DNA of 64,000 bases from Coleophora flavipennella. Lineage: Eukaryota; Arthropoda; Insecta; Lepidoptera; Coleophoridae. The stretch spans positions 4,391,001-4,455,000 of the forward strand of contig OX369282.1 in assembly GCA_947284805.1 (NCBI GenBank). Reading direction: 5' to 3'. A program made the translations under genes and the position numbers. Position 1 is the first letter of the stretch. Each line of letters begins with the position of its first letter. Positions 40,575 to 53,900 of this stretch are shown here, in pieces. Under the pieces are notes generated by a model, which ran no database searches, was not told the origin of the DNA, and saw only the letters and a list, made by a program, of their open reading frames with translations.

Positions 40575-41065
40575 AAATAAAAACAGGCCAAGCACGAGTT
40601 TGACTCGCGGTATGAGGGTTCCGCACCACCACACCTCCCCACACAACTATGACAATGATACCTATTCACATGACAAACAATAGACACAAACGCGAGTAAC
40701 AGAAAAATACTACTAGCGCTATCTAGTGGTGTTTTAGTGAACTATTTTCCGTAAGTGAAAACTAATTATTTTACAATAATAACAAAAATCTATGTGAGAT
40801 TCTTTTAACGAGCCCTTTTGTTTGATATATGACACAGTAATGTTTGCAAAATAATTTTTTTTAAATTTCCTAATTTTTTCCCCTGAAAATGACGCTTTTT
40901 CAAAAATATTTACTTTGCACATCTATGTTTGGGTCATAGGATTACACCATAGTATTTAATTTCACCTGATTTGGTCCAGTAGACTCGGAGAAAATTAGCT
41001 GTGACAGACGGACGGACTGACAGACAGACAGACGCACGACTGATCATATAACAGTTCCGTTTAAA
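40575..41065 (+). repeat. Rep-E, longest copy
   Basis: AAAACAGGCCAAGCACGAGT start, GAGGGTTCCGC, GGTCCAGTAGACTCGGAG, a GACA/GACG-rich microsatellite at 41009-41040 and AACAGTTCCGTTTAAAAAA near the end. Confidence 0.65.
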
Positions 41066-41127
41066 AAAAATAGCCTTACCACTCCAGGAGTGCCGACAGA
41101 AGTGAAAACTTTATAGTTTTATAATAT

Positions 41128-41201
41128 AAGTTTTGACCCTGCGAGTGATCCTTTTAAAGTGTCTGTGTCGCATTTTTGACAAAGTTTTGACCCTGCGAGT
41201 G
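41128..41201. repeat. 20-bp direct repeat pair
   Basis: AAGTTTTGACCCTGCGAGTG occurs at 41128-41147 and 41182-41201, a 54-bp spacing. Function unknown. Confidence 0.7.
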
Positions 41202-41252
41202 TTTCTGGTAAGGTGACGGTGTCGTGAGTTCAATAGTCTTTCCCATCTCAAA

Positions 41253-41313
41253 AATGCCCAAAGCGCCTAAAGAAGTTTTCACTTCAAAAATCACTCCTAC
41301 TACATGTAGAGGA
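41253..41313 (+). CDS. possible orphan first exon (MPKAPKEVFT...)
   Basis: ATG at 41253 in a good context (AAA ATG) opens 20 codons beginning MPKAPKEVFTSKITPTTC and reaches A|GTAAGT at 41313/41314, phase 1. No signal peptide is visible, and no next exon was found nearby. It could be a transposon's first exon or chance. It lies 670 bp upstream of the WAP-2 start. Confidence 0.25.
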
Positions 41314-41404
41314 AGTAAGTACTTTTTATTATTTTAAAAAAAATATTTTATTCCTTATCTTTATAGACTTCATAGATTTTTATAACCATAGCAAATTTTA
41401 GCTT

Positions 41405-41720
41405 TGTAAAATAGATAGATAGATATATAGATGATAGATAAAACATTTATTCTTTACCACAACACAAATACAGTACAGTAAATTTAAATACTTATGTAAC
41501 TAAGAAGCTTTAGTAATAAATTTAGTATTTTGCAGTTGCTTACAGACGAAACACCAGTCGAAAGTGTTCGGTGATTATCATAACTGTGCCGTAGCAAAGA
41601 AAAGGCTCCGACTCAGCATATGCACCACAGCGCTAATATTCTGTCGGCAAAAATAGTCCTTGAGAGAACTACGACTATGACACATCGATGGACATGGCGA
41701 GAGTATAAGAGTTCCTAGTT
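41405..41720 (-). repeat. LINE 3' end (minus) with (TATC)n tail
   Basis: Minus strand reads ... GAATAAATGTTTTATC followed by repeated TATC. AATAAA plus a tetranucleotide tail is typical of LINE 3' ends. Upstream extent uncertain. Confidence 0.4.
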
Positions 41721-41796
41721 TCAATGCGGAACCCTAAAAATGAGTCAGATCACACTACTGTAACAACTGCTCATGGTCATAGGTACAAATATGATA

Positions 41797-41833
41797 TTAT
41801 TATACTGTGTGCGAGGCAGGAATATCTTCAGTT
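41797..41833 (+). promoter_or_regulatory. candidate WAP-2 core promoter (TATTATA + TCAGTT)
   Basis: TATTATA at 41797-41803 stands about 30 bp upstream of TCAGTT (41828-41833), which fits the arthropod initiator. The implied 5' UTR is about 154 nt. Confidence 0.35.
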
Positions 41834-41983
41834 AAACTCATACCTTGGCGCCGACGGTGTCTCAGCCTAGCCTGGCTTACTCACTAATTATAACGACCGC
41901 AGCGTTTTTCATTGCGTATTTTAGTGTTAAGTGTTTCTAAGGAGTAACCCATATCTAGGTTGTTTTTACCGCAGAAAATAACA

Positions 41984-41987
41984 ATGG
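41984..41987 (+). CDS. WAP-2 coding exon 1 (ATG G)
   Basis: ACAATGG then donor GTGAGT at 41988. Same arrangement as WAP-1 exon 1. Confidence 0.75.
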
Positions 41988-44900
41988 GTGAGTAACATTT
42001 TATATTATATGTTGTTTTTGTGTTGTTGTGAAAATTACATGGAGTTAACTACCACCTTTATAACTGTTTTCAGGGTTCCGTCGTCAAACTAGGAACCCTT
42101 ATATTATCACCATGTCCGTCTGTCTGTCTGTCTGTTCGTCGGTATGTCACAGTCTTTTTTCTCAAAGACCATTACAGCTATGAAGCTGAAATTTGGTATG
42201 GGTATACTTAGGGTACTTCCCCTACATGTTTGAGGTACACATGTATTTTTTTTGTTATCTTACTCTATCGTTTGGTATGGTGTATTGTTGAACAGGTCTA
42301 TCAAAACTATTTAAAATAAATAATTTGTTTATTAAACATAAATAAATGTGTGCATGCTCGCTTAAATGTTCGTGCGGATGGTGGCGCATATGGTTGATGG
42401 GAGCGATGGCCGACTCTCGCGTTATACTCGTGACCGGGTACTGCCCGTGTGAACTGGCCTACTCTTGTTAAAGGCATTCAATGATTTTTACCTGTAACTT
42501 TTCGTGTCATATTGTTTTCATGTTGGTTCTAATGACATAATCTGGTTTATATCAATGATTGAAATTTGACGTTATTAACTAATTGTTGTTTAACTCTTGA
42601 TTCTTCACAAATGACATTGTTATTATTATTTTATGACTATCAGAAAGAGTGTAATTTGCACCTATTTTGAATAAATATATTGAATTGTATTGAAACATAG
42701 TACCTACTTTACAGATACTTTGTTTAGAATTTGACATGTAAAAAAATTAATGACCGATGAGCAACCATCTTTTCAAGCGACTAAAAAGAAGGAGGTTTTC
42801 AATTCGTCTGTATGTTGTTACCTAATAACTTTTGACTGGGTGAACCGATTTTTATGATTCTTTTTTTATTTGAATGCTAGTGCTTCCCGTGTGGTCATAT
42901 ATACATTTTATCAAAATCAGTGTATAGTACTTTATGAGAAAATTAACAAATACCAAAAATAATAATGCAAAAATGTACTAAGTTGTTGCGATGGAAGTCG
43001 GTTTTTTAACGTGTTTAACTTTTTTTTACAAGCTTTTATTTAACTTACAATGTATACAGGATGTAAAAAAATTGGTGTAGGTCCCGTTATCTGGGGGTTC
43101 TACTCATCATACTGAACAATTTTCCCCAAGGAACCCATAGTCAAACCTCAAAAAAATATTTGAAAAAGTATTTTATCTTTAAATTACTAGAACATTTACT
43201 GGCATACAAACCATTGCAAAGTTTGTAGAGCCTACTACCGGACTACAACAAAGAGACACACGATTATGTATCGTATTTATTCACGAATTGAGTTTAATGT
43301 CGTGCGCTCTCTACTGGAACGAATACGTTCCAGCGGGCTTGAGGGGTTAATAGAGATTATGTTTAAATTTCAGGTGTCACACGGGTACTTCTCTACCTTG
43401 GTCTATGTGTGATAATGCTCTTGTGCGCAGTACACGGTAAATATTTGTAAACTTGAGTATATTAGCTTTAGCTCAATCCTAGTTCAGTTGTTATGATAAA
43501 TTAGACGAGAGTGAATAGGCACTATTTGAGCTTGCATGTTACATCCTCGGCTGCATCAGCACTTACCATCAGATGAGGTGTAGCCAAACGGACTCAACTA
43601 AAAAACAAAGTTTTTCATCCACAACTGGTAAGCCCTTGGCATCATCTCACCTGATGGTGCGTGACGATGATGCCGAAGATGGAAGCGGGCTTAACGAGAT
43701 TTCCCAACGCAATGGGGATCTGGCTATATTATCTTCAAGCCGGAACACATCAATGCTGTTAACACTGATGTTTCGCGGCAAGACTGAGATAAGATGGTGG
43801 TAGCTAGCCAGGCGGGCACTATTAAAATGTCCTACCACCAACCGAACCGAGTCTTACAAAATTGAACCCGCGACCTCCTGGTGTGAAGCGAATGAACATA
43901 AAAGACATGCCACTAGTTACTAATAAAATACCATAAGTAGTGTCTTACATAGGTAAAATAGGTCTTAAGGTAGTAAATAGGTAAAATGATTGCTCAAAAT
44001 AAATAAAATATGATACAAAGCGCCCCACGATTTTTTCACAATAATACTTGTATTTTTCGTTCATTATTGTTTTCTGCTTATATTTAGAATTATTTTTCAC
44101 TTTCTAGAGCGTGTACCTATATTTTTTTTTTGAACTATATTTATTTTTAAATTTTTAGTTGAGGATAATAAGATAAAATTATGAAATTATTGTATTGTCA
44201 CTGGTTCTTGATAAGTGTACAAAGTTTGAATTAAATTTGTCAGTGCAAAGGAGTCGGTTACAAACATACATACATACATACAGGTGAAGCTAATAAAAGC
44301 GTGATAATAACGTAAGCTTACAAAGAGCGTTGGTGGCATAACGGCTAGGGCCGCCGCCTCCTGCGCGGGAGGTCGTGGTTCGAATCCTGCAACGTACCAA
44401 TGTGATTTCGAATTTAGATTTCATCCTACGTTTATCCGTCGCTCTTACGGTGAAGGAAAACATCATGAGGAAACCTGCATACGCTTGCGGAGAAACTCGC
44501 AGGTTGTGTGTGAAGTCGACCAACCCGCACTGGGCCCGCGTGGTCGACTAAGGCCCGATCGCCCTAATTCAGGGTAGGCTCGAGCCCCTCGGTCGGGACG
44601 TATATGAGCTGATATCATCATAATGTATAGGTGCTCCAGAATCCATCAAAGCGTTTAGTTTACAGGCTCCGGCAAAGAAACAGACATACCTATATAGGGT
44701 GACTTTTAATTAGTTCTTGATAGCAAAGGATATGAATGTACTCGTGATTACAAACAACTTTCCCAAAGAAACTATATGTCAACTATGAAAAAAAAAATTT
44801 CGTCCTCGATACATTTACATAATAAGCTATCAAAGCGGCAAAAATGTATGAAGGACCAAAAATTTTTTTCTATATTTGACATATATTTTCTTTGGGAAAG

Positions 44901-47900
44901 TTGTTTATAATCACGAGTACATTCATATCATTTACTATCAAGAACTAATTAAAAGTATACAGCAGTATACAGCACATACCTACATATAAACATACATACA
45001 AATACACCCGAAAAATATTACCCACCTTCTATAGTAGTCGGTTAAAAGCAATGTCCAATAACATCAATGAAATCTGACTTCTACCAGGGTCATACTCATA
45101 CAGTCGAACATAATAATACAACTTACAAATTATCACATTAGTAAGGTATCTGAAAATGACATTGAGTTTTTGCTGTAGCTGTACTTGCGACTTACAACAT
45201 ATTATACGAGGTACAAAAAACCGGTCAAGTGCGAGTAGGACCCGCGCACTAAAGGTTCCGTATACAAAAAACACATTTGGGTGCACAAAACCCTACAAAC
45301 ATAAACGAGTAAAATTGGATTCAAGGGCAAACAATCACGTACGGTGCAACAATACAATCATTTTGTTTTGTCAGCAGTTTACCTTGCCAGTGCCATTTCA
45401 AAACCATTTCACGTTTTCGATCCGAACACGGCGGAAGTGCACTCATCACCTTCAGTTAATAGCAAATTAAGTAGATCAATAAATTAAGTATTATCAAAAA
45501 GTACATTGTTTCTTACTATCAATCATCTAAGTTGTACCGGCTCGTACAAATCATGTGTATTTGAATAAAAAACCGGCCAAGCGCGAGCGCAACTTGGGTT
45601 TTTCACAGCTTCATGGGACCTTACGAAGTCCTTTAGGGGTCCCATTTGAGGTACGGATCCCTAAAATACCAATCACCACCTGACACCGTTATTATGTACT
45701 ACCGCAGTTCTTGCCCTAAAATCCGTTCGCTTCAGTCAGTACTAATATATATACATATATATATTATATATGTATATATAATCTTTCGACAGTTCACAAT
45801 CTCTCGAAATCATTCCCGTTAGATTATAATCTAACGGAATTTACAATCTGTATATATATATGTCACCGTAAGATCTATATATATATATATATACTTCGCA
45901 GCAGAAGAAATCATCGGTTTTATTCGGAGATACAAGAATAGGCCGTGAAATTGTGATCCGATTCACAATTTATCGTTATATTATAATCTAATCTAACTAG
46001 TAAGATTGTAATATCGCGGTTTTCACAATATCCCGGTGACATATATACTTTGCTTCAGTTTTCCACTTTATTCTTTACAATCACCACTAGATGGCGCTGT
46101 CAGATTATGGAATGGTGTTCTGCGTATAAATACATAGTTATCTAGTCTTTCTATAATTTGAATTGAATATTTTCATTTGACCTATCTTAACCCTTTCAGA
46201 ACGTATGTGTACAATTGTAGACATAAACATTTTTTAGTGTACAAAATAAAACAGAATATTGTATCACTTGACTCCGGTTGCATCCAATTGATCACATTAT
46301 TATTTATACAAATAGTACCACAGGCTCCATCTGTGATTAAAACAAGAAACGTCTAGGTCAGTTTTCGTCGGTTGTCTGCGGAGGCCAGCGCGTGTGCGGG
46401 TAAGTGCCTACGTTTTATTCATAAATTGTGTGATAAACTTGAGATTTTTCCAAAATAAAAATGTTTTTGAATAAAATATAGTGCAGGGCTCTGAATAAAT
46501 TTATTTTATTTGCGAATTACAACGTATTTGTACCAAAATCAAAATGTTTTTGTAATGTGCTCAATCGTAGACATGCGGAACAAGTTGATGGATTCTTTTT
46601 GCAAGCATGTTTTTATAAAGTTGTACCCGCTCTTTACTTTTTGTATATTTCTTTAACATTTTGAAATTTTATTTGTTTTCTTCTTTTTTTTCAGAGTATC
46701 TAATAACTTGATGAGCCTTCATAAGAAAAATATGATTTCACGGGAAGCTTTGAAATTGCTCGAAAAGGACACTGTATCAGATCTTGACCTATCTTCTTCT
46801 GAGGATGATAGAGATGATCTTCCAAAGTCGTCATCAAGGCCTGTGCGTTTGGGTGCCGATCGTTTAGCCTCAACTCAAATTGGGCACCCTGTTGATTCAG
46901 ATGACGATGATATTACAGAGGAGCCTATTTAGGTGACTTTGCCTTCTTCTCAAGGACTGCAAGTTGATCATGAACCGCTCATTTCATATGATTATCTTAC
47001 ACCTAAAGATAATATTAGACAGAAGCATAAAGTATTGATAACCTGTTTCCGGCCGACTGCGATCCTCCCTTAATAATTGATCCTCAGGAAAGACCAACGA
47101 TTGAATATTACTGTAAATATTTTACACCAGAGCTTTTTGATATTATAGCTGGTATGACTAATTTATACGTTGTGCAATCAGATAAACCAAGATTCAAACC
47201 AACAACCAAACCTGAACTATGGGAGGAGTTGGTATGCTCGATCAACTAATGAGTTATTAATTATTATAGAACATTCATCAAATCAAAGAAGTGGAGCCTT
47301 CGGGAAATCTTCCATGCAACTGACTTGCCCGTGGTACAATCCTTCAGAGAATACCACCGCGAATGTGATTTGCTAGGTATTCCGGAGAAGAAACAAATGA
47401 AACTGCTGGGTTCCCGACGGCGGGCGCTTGGCAAAGAACTTGATCTTAGAAACAAACATGTCGCAGCAGCTAAAAGAGGAAGACCAAGTACTAGTCTTGT
47501 GCCATTGCCTTGAGTTATACCAAGAAGACCCGGAGAAAAACGCCCTCATTCGTAGGTGGCTAAGGATGGTGTTAGACATTTACGTGCACAGGATGATAAA
47601 CTACCTACTCGATGCAAATATCCAGGATGTAACGAAAAGTCTCGCATCAAATGCGTAAAGTGTAAATGTTCGCTTTTGTCTAACAAAAGACGAAAATTGT
47701 TTTGTCATTTCATACATAAAGAAACAATGGTTTGATAATGTTCCTTTTTGATATTTCATAGTATACCTATTTTTCGAGTCTGAAACAATAAATAAAGACT
47801 CCTTTATATTATAAAAAAAATGTTTTATTAAAATTCTGTAGAAGCACCCATAGGTATTTTCGTTTTCATCCAGGCTGGTTGTATCCATTTGTGCACATTA

Positions 47901-50900
47901 AGAAAAACATCTATATTCTCGAAAATTAATTTTCTTTTCGAATTTTCTTTAAATATTCCCTATACGAATGTGGATACCTATCATAGAAAAAAAAGACATA
48001 TTCATAGGTTTCAAAACAATAAGTCAGGTCTGAAAGGGTTAAGGCCATAAAGCTCCGGACACGCGAGACAAGTAGAAGGCATTCAATAAAGCCAAGTCCT
48101 ATAAAAAGACGCTGCGCAGGGCACATTTCGACCACATCATCACTTCTTCATCAAAACTGAATCAAAACTTGCTTCGTACCCTTCCGGGAGTAAAGCGTTT
48201 TGGTCCTTGGCTGAATCGGTCGAGGCGAATTTTTGCCGCCGCTCATGTTTTCTCCACTGCTGAAACCCGATGGAACGCTGGCTCACACGGCAACTGACAA
48301 GGCAAACCTGTTCGCCTCCATGTTTGCCAAAAACTCACGTCTATAGAAACAGCGAATAGTAGGTATACCACCACAGATACCTCTTTGCGGTTCTACTTTG
48401 CCCCCTATTCGAATCTGCCATAAGGAGGTACTCAAAACACTTCGTAATCTAGACGTGAGTGAAGCCAGTGGACTTGACGGTATACCAGCTATAGTGTTAA
48501 AGAACTGCGCTCCTGAGTTGTATCCTGTTCTGACACGTCTGTACCGCCTTTCTCTTAAAACAAGTATAGTCCTAAAGTCCTGGAAGCTCGCCAACGTGCA
48601 GCCTGTGCCCAAAAAAGGCAGTCGTGCAGACTTGGCCAATTACTGCCCCATAGCAATCACCTCCGTAATCTGTAAGATTATGGAGCGTATATTGAACACC
48701 CGCATTCAGGCATACCTAGAACACAATGCCCTCCTTAGTGATCGACAATACGGTTTTCGTCTAGATCGGTCCTCTGGAGATCTTCTAATGTATGCTACGC
48801 ATATACGGGTGAGGCCATTGAGAAACAAGGTGAGGCTCTCGCCGTGTCTCTTGAAATCTCGAAGGCCTTTGACCGAGTCTGGCACACTAGCCTTATTGGC
48901 AAGCTTTCTTCGTACGGACTGCCTGTGGGCTTGTGTAACTGGGTATCTGATTTCCTGAGGGAACAGTCAATTCGAGTAGTCATTGATGGCTGCTCCTCTG
49001 ACTTATTGGCAATCGATGCGGGGGTTACCTCAGGGGTCTGTTCTTTTCGCTATTTTTTTCCTGCTACATACAAACGATCTGCTGACACCGGGTATTACTG
49101 GTTATGCAAACGATAGCGCAGTTATGGAAAGGCACCTATCTAGTGCACGAACGAACGACGCTGAGACGCTGTCTTTGAGAGAGGCCATGAACCTATCGCT
49201 TCAAGCAGTGTCTGATTGGGATGATTCCACCCTCGTAAAGTTTAATACCTCTGAAACACAAGCGTGCCCCTTTCCCGCAAAAAGAGTCCTTTCAACTTGA
49301 CTCCTACTTTGCGGAACGAATTTATTCGGATATCTGACCAACTTGAGCTTCTTGGTGTGGAATTAACACCTAATCTAAATTTCGGTCGATACATTGTGTC
49401 CATGGCAAAAGTTGCTGCAATGAAGCTGGGTATTCTCTCTAAGATGAAACGGTACTTCACACATAGACAGATTCTTTCTTTATATTAACCTCAAGTCCGA
49501 TCTTGTTTGGAGTACTGTTCTCACCTATGGGATGGATCAGCCCGCTGGATACCTTGGATGCCATCGCCCCACACGCTCCGAGATTCATTGGCGACGATAA
49601 GCTTTTTTTTTCCGAATTGGTAAGCCCTTGGCATCATCTCACCTGATGATAAGTGACGATGATGCCAAAGATGAAAGCGGGCTTACCAATATTCCCCAAC
49701 GTAATGGAGAACTGGCTATCTTACCTTCAAGCCGGAACACATCAATGTTGTTAGCACTGATGTTTGGCGGCAATACTTAGACATAAGATGGTGGTGGCTA
49801 GCCAGGCGGGCTTAGAAAATGCCCTACCACCAACCAAACCGAGTCTTACAAGTTGACCCCACCGGGAATCGAACCCGCTTCCTCCTGGTGTGAAGCGAGT
49901 GGGCTAAGCATTACGCCACGGAGGCGGTTAAAAACAAACTAAACTTGTCAAAAACAAGCTCCAAAGCTTTGAGCATCGCCGCAAAGTTGCCTGTCTTTCG
50001 GTATTCTATTGAATTCATTTCGGAGAGTGTGCACAAGAACTGCACGACCCCATTCCCCCAGCTCCATTCGATCCATCGGTCAACGAGACGCAGGGGAAGG
50101 TTCCACCCATTTGTTGTTGATTTTCAGCCTATACGCACGAAGATTTAAGCGTCCTCATTTGATATGCGGACAGCGATGGAGTGGAACTCCTTGCCTGCGT
50201 CTGTACGTATTTCCCGACTCCTAAAATTTGGGGATCTTTTGGGCGATAGTGAATAAGCATTATTTTAATTTGCGTGTACCATCCTCGAGGTGACTAAGTC
50301 GACTTCATCGTGACTTACCATCATGTGAGATGTAGTCAAACGCTCTCAAATTTTTGATAAAAAAATATATCTCATAATTTACACGTAATTTCTTGAAGAA
50401 AGATCTCACTAAACAAATTATCTTTGCTTAAAAGTTAATATTAGACACGAAATCTATACCTACGAAGATTGTGCTTTGCTTACTTGGTACGTATTATTGC
50501 AGTCGAGTGTAAAGTCTGCCCTCCCCCGTCCAAGATGTACAGCCACAAGCCGGTGTGCCGTGACGACTACGACTGCAAGCAAGGCAAGCTCTGCTGCCCC
50601 AACGGCACTGGATTCAAATCCTGCGCCGAGCCGGAGCACGGCTCCTCGTCCGATGATAAGTACATAAGTATGTTTACAAAATCTTTAAGTCAAGTTATTT
50701 TTTTTTTTATTTTATCCACAATTAGTGAGCCCTTGACATCATCTTACCTGGTGGTAAGTGACGATTATGGAAGTGGGCTTACCAAGATCCCCAACGCAAT
50801 GGGGAACTGGCTATCTTATCGTCAAGCCGGAATACATAAATGCTGTTAATATTGATGCTTGGCGGCAAGACTTGGTTAAGCTGGTGGTAGCTAACTAGGC

Positions 50901-53900
50901 GAGCTTAGAAAATGTCCTTCCTTTGACATAAACCATTATTTTTTAAATATTATTAGAAACGTATCTTTATTTTAATAGACCTATTCTAAAGATGATGTTT
51001 AATCGTCCAGAGAAGTTTATATTTAACATTTAATAACTTCCATTATCGTCTAGTTCAGCGGTTCTCAAACTTTTTTGGTGACGGAACCCTTTTGGAAAGC
51101 GAAGTACTTGACGGAACCCTACAATAAAACAAATAGTTTTTAAAAGTGTATTATTTATTAATAAGCATAATAAAAGTACAATGTAACTGATACTTATTAC
51201 TTACATAACAACTATAATAATATTAATAATAGAAATAGAAGATATTAAAAAAGTAAAAAATTCAACTAATGGGAGGTATGAAACTGTTTTTTATTTTCCA
51301 TCAATTGGTTCGCGCGCTCACATCGGCGGTGGCGGCATAGTAAAATTGTATTGTGGTGGGTGGTAGTGGAAATAAATGTTTTTTTTTGTCTAAATTCTTG
51401 CGGAACTCCTACAGGGGTATCGTGGAACCCTAGGGTACCGCGGAACACACTTAGAGTATGGCTGGTCTAGTTGAACCCGTTCAAACGTTGCCATAATGGC
51501 GGCTGCGTTCCCTCTTTGGATGTCCAGGGAACTATGCTGGGCAAAGAAGTACCCCGCACGCCGATCACCCCTATTTTCTCGTATACGACGCACTAACTCT
51601 CGGACGAGGACCTTGGCCGCAGAATCCCATGTGCCAGATTTCTCGATCGCAAAAGGTGCAAAATAGTACGCCTGCTCCAGAATATTGCAGGTGCAGGTGC
51701 GAAGACGCAAACGTATACATGCACAAGTAGCGTCCCACAGCAGACTACGTCCTCTCCTCCACGGGAACATGGAAAGCCCATCGGACTGCTTCCCGTCCGT
51801 TTAAGACAATCCTGGGGGCTCCAGAATGCATGGCACATTCGCGGATATAAATGCTCTCTGGACTATGTTGTAGTGTCCGTTAGCTTGAACCAACCCCCCA
51901 GAAATACATCTGTGAGGCCTTATCAACACACATCCCAGCCTCAGGGTGGCGACCACCCTCAAAGAATCGTTATCCAGCAAAGACTTGTAAACAGAACATG
52001 AAAATATTTCATGGCTTATCAACCAACTCCAGATGACAGAGAAAGATCGTATTCTTTCAATTTCTTTTTAAAAGAGTAAAGACACTCACAGTCACTAATT
52101 TCGTGAGGAAGAGAATTCTAAGACCTGACGGCATGAACATGGAAGGAGTAGGAGAAGAAGTCAGTACAATGAAAGGGGCGAGCATTAAAGAGGGATTTTA
52201 CGTGGGATCTAGACAGTTGGTCTGGCTGGCGCTTCCAAGTGAAGCGTTCGCATATAACCAGGGGATTAAGTTTTCTAAAGTATGTTAAACACGAGGCAAA
52301 GTTTCAAGGTCGCGCCTATAGCTGAAACACTCACCGAGAGCCGCCTACGATGGTTCAGTCACGTCATGAGACGCCCCAAAGACCATGTTATAAAACGGGC
52401 CTTAGCACTGCCTAATAATAAGAAAGGTAGAGGACGCCCATTAGCCACCTGGTGGTCCACGATGGCCAAGGAATTAGATCTCGCCTAGACAAATGTTTCG
52501 ACAACCCAGGACAGACTGTCCTGGCGCCGCAGAACAAGGAGAGCCGATCCCAAATAATGGGAAATGGCTAGGACAAAGAAGAAGAAGAAGAAACACGAGG
52601 CAAAGAATTTGAGCTGGGTTAGGTTCTGGGAGACGTGGTCGTACTTGCGAAATACAAATTTAAATCGGATGCACGAATTCTGCAGGCACTCAAGCTTAAA
52701 TAAATGTTGCTATAGCGGCAATACACACTCGGTGAAAATTTCAACTGTCTACCATTACAGTTTTTGTAATACAGCCCGCTGATCGACAGACGGACGAATG
52801 GACGGACGGACAGCGAAGCACCCGTTTGGGTACGGAACCTCAGATACTAAAAAAGGAAAATTTCTAAGAGTAGAGTTCTAATCTAAGAGTAGCCAAGCAG
52901 GTAAGTTGCAGAACTACACCAGACGATAGTGGTGAATAAGACCATTATTGTGCCGTAGCTTAAAAAAGGCATCAATAAAGATTCATTCATTATTCATTTC
53001 ATGAAGCCACTACATTTAAAATCCGGCCGTTTATCCCTTTAATGTACCTCGTAGCTGGAATAGATAAGGAAGATAAGCGCTCTCGAGTGGCAGACCGCAC
53101 GGTTTGGAAGTCACAGCATTGGCGGCCTTCTATAACCTGATTTAGGTATAACTTAAGGATCTAGGCTAGTGAAGCTTGTGGGACGACACAGAAGAACTGC
53201 TGGACAAAGACCTTCCCCAAGGACTTCCACAACGGCCAATCCTGTGCTGCCCGCATCCAGTAGCTTCTCGCGACATTCACCGGGTCGTCGGTCCACCGAA
53301 TAGGAGGCTTTCCTACGCTTCTTGCTCCGATGCGCAGTCGCCACTCAAGAATATTATTGTCCCAATGGCGATATGTTCTACGAGTTTCATTTAAGTTTAG
53401 CGATTCTGAGAGCTGTGTCGTTTACTTTGGTTCTCTTACGGATCTCCTCATTACGCTCCATCGACTTTTGAGAGACCTTTCAGCCTTCTTATGAAACCCA
53501 TTCTTCTGATGAAAAGCGTCGGTGGCTCAACCGATAACAACTCGGTCCCCCTAACCAGAGGTGCCTGCCGGGTTCAAATCCGGACGGCCAATGTACCAAT
53601 GAGTTTTACGAAACTTACGTACATATACTTACCGACTGCTTTGACGGTGGAGGAAAACATCGTGGGGAAACCTGCACACACCTGCGAAGAAACTCGAAGG
53701 GTGTATGTGAAATCGATCAACCCGCACTGGGCCCGCGTGGTCGACTAAGGCCCGATCGCCCTAATTCAGGATAGGCTCGAGCCCTTCGGTGGGGACGTGT
53801 ATGAGCTGATATGATGATGTAAGCGACCATGTCTCAGCTCCATTTGTCATCACTGGCAACACACAGTGGTCAAAGACCTAAAAAAGGCATATAATTTTGA

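Noticed and set aside
50469..50849. 126-codon single-exon frame around WAP-2 exon 3
   Set aside because: Its start and end lie in intron and in SINE-2; only 50503-50667 is exon.
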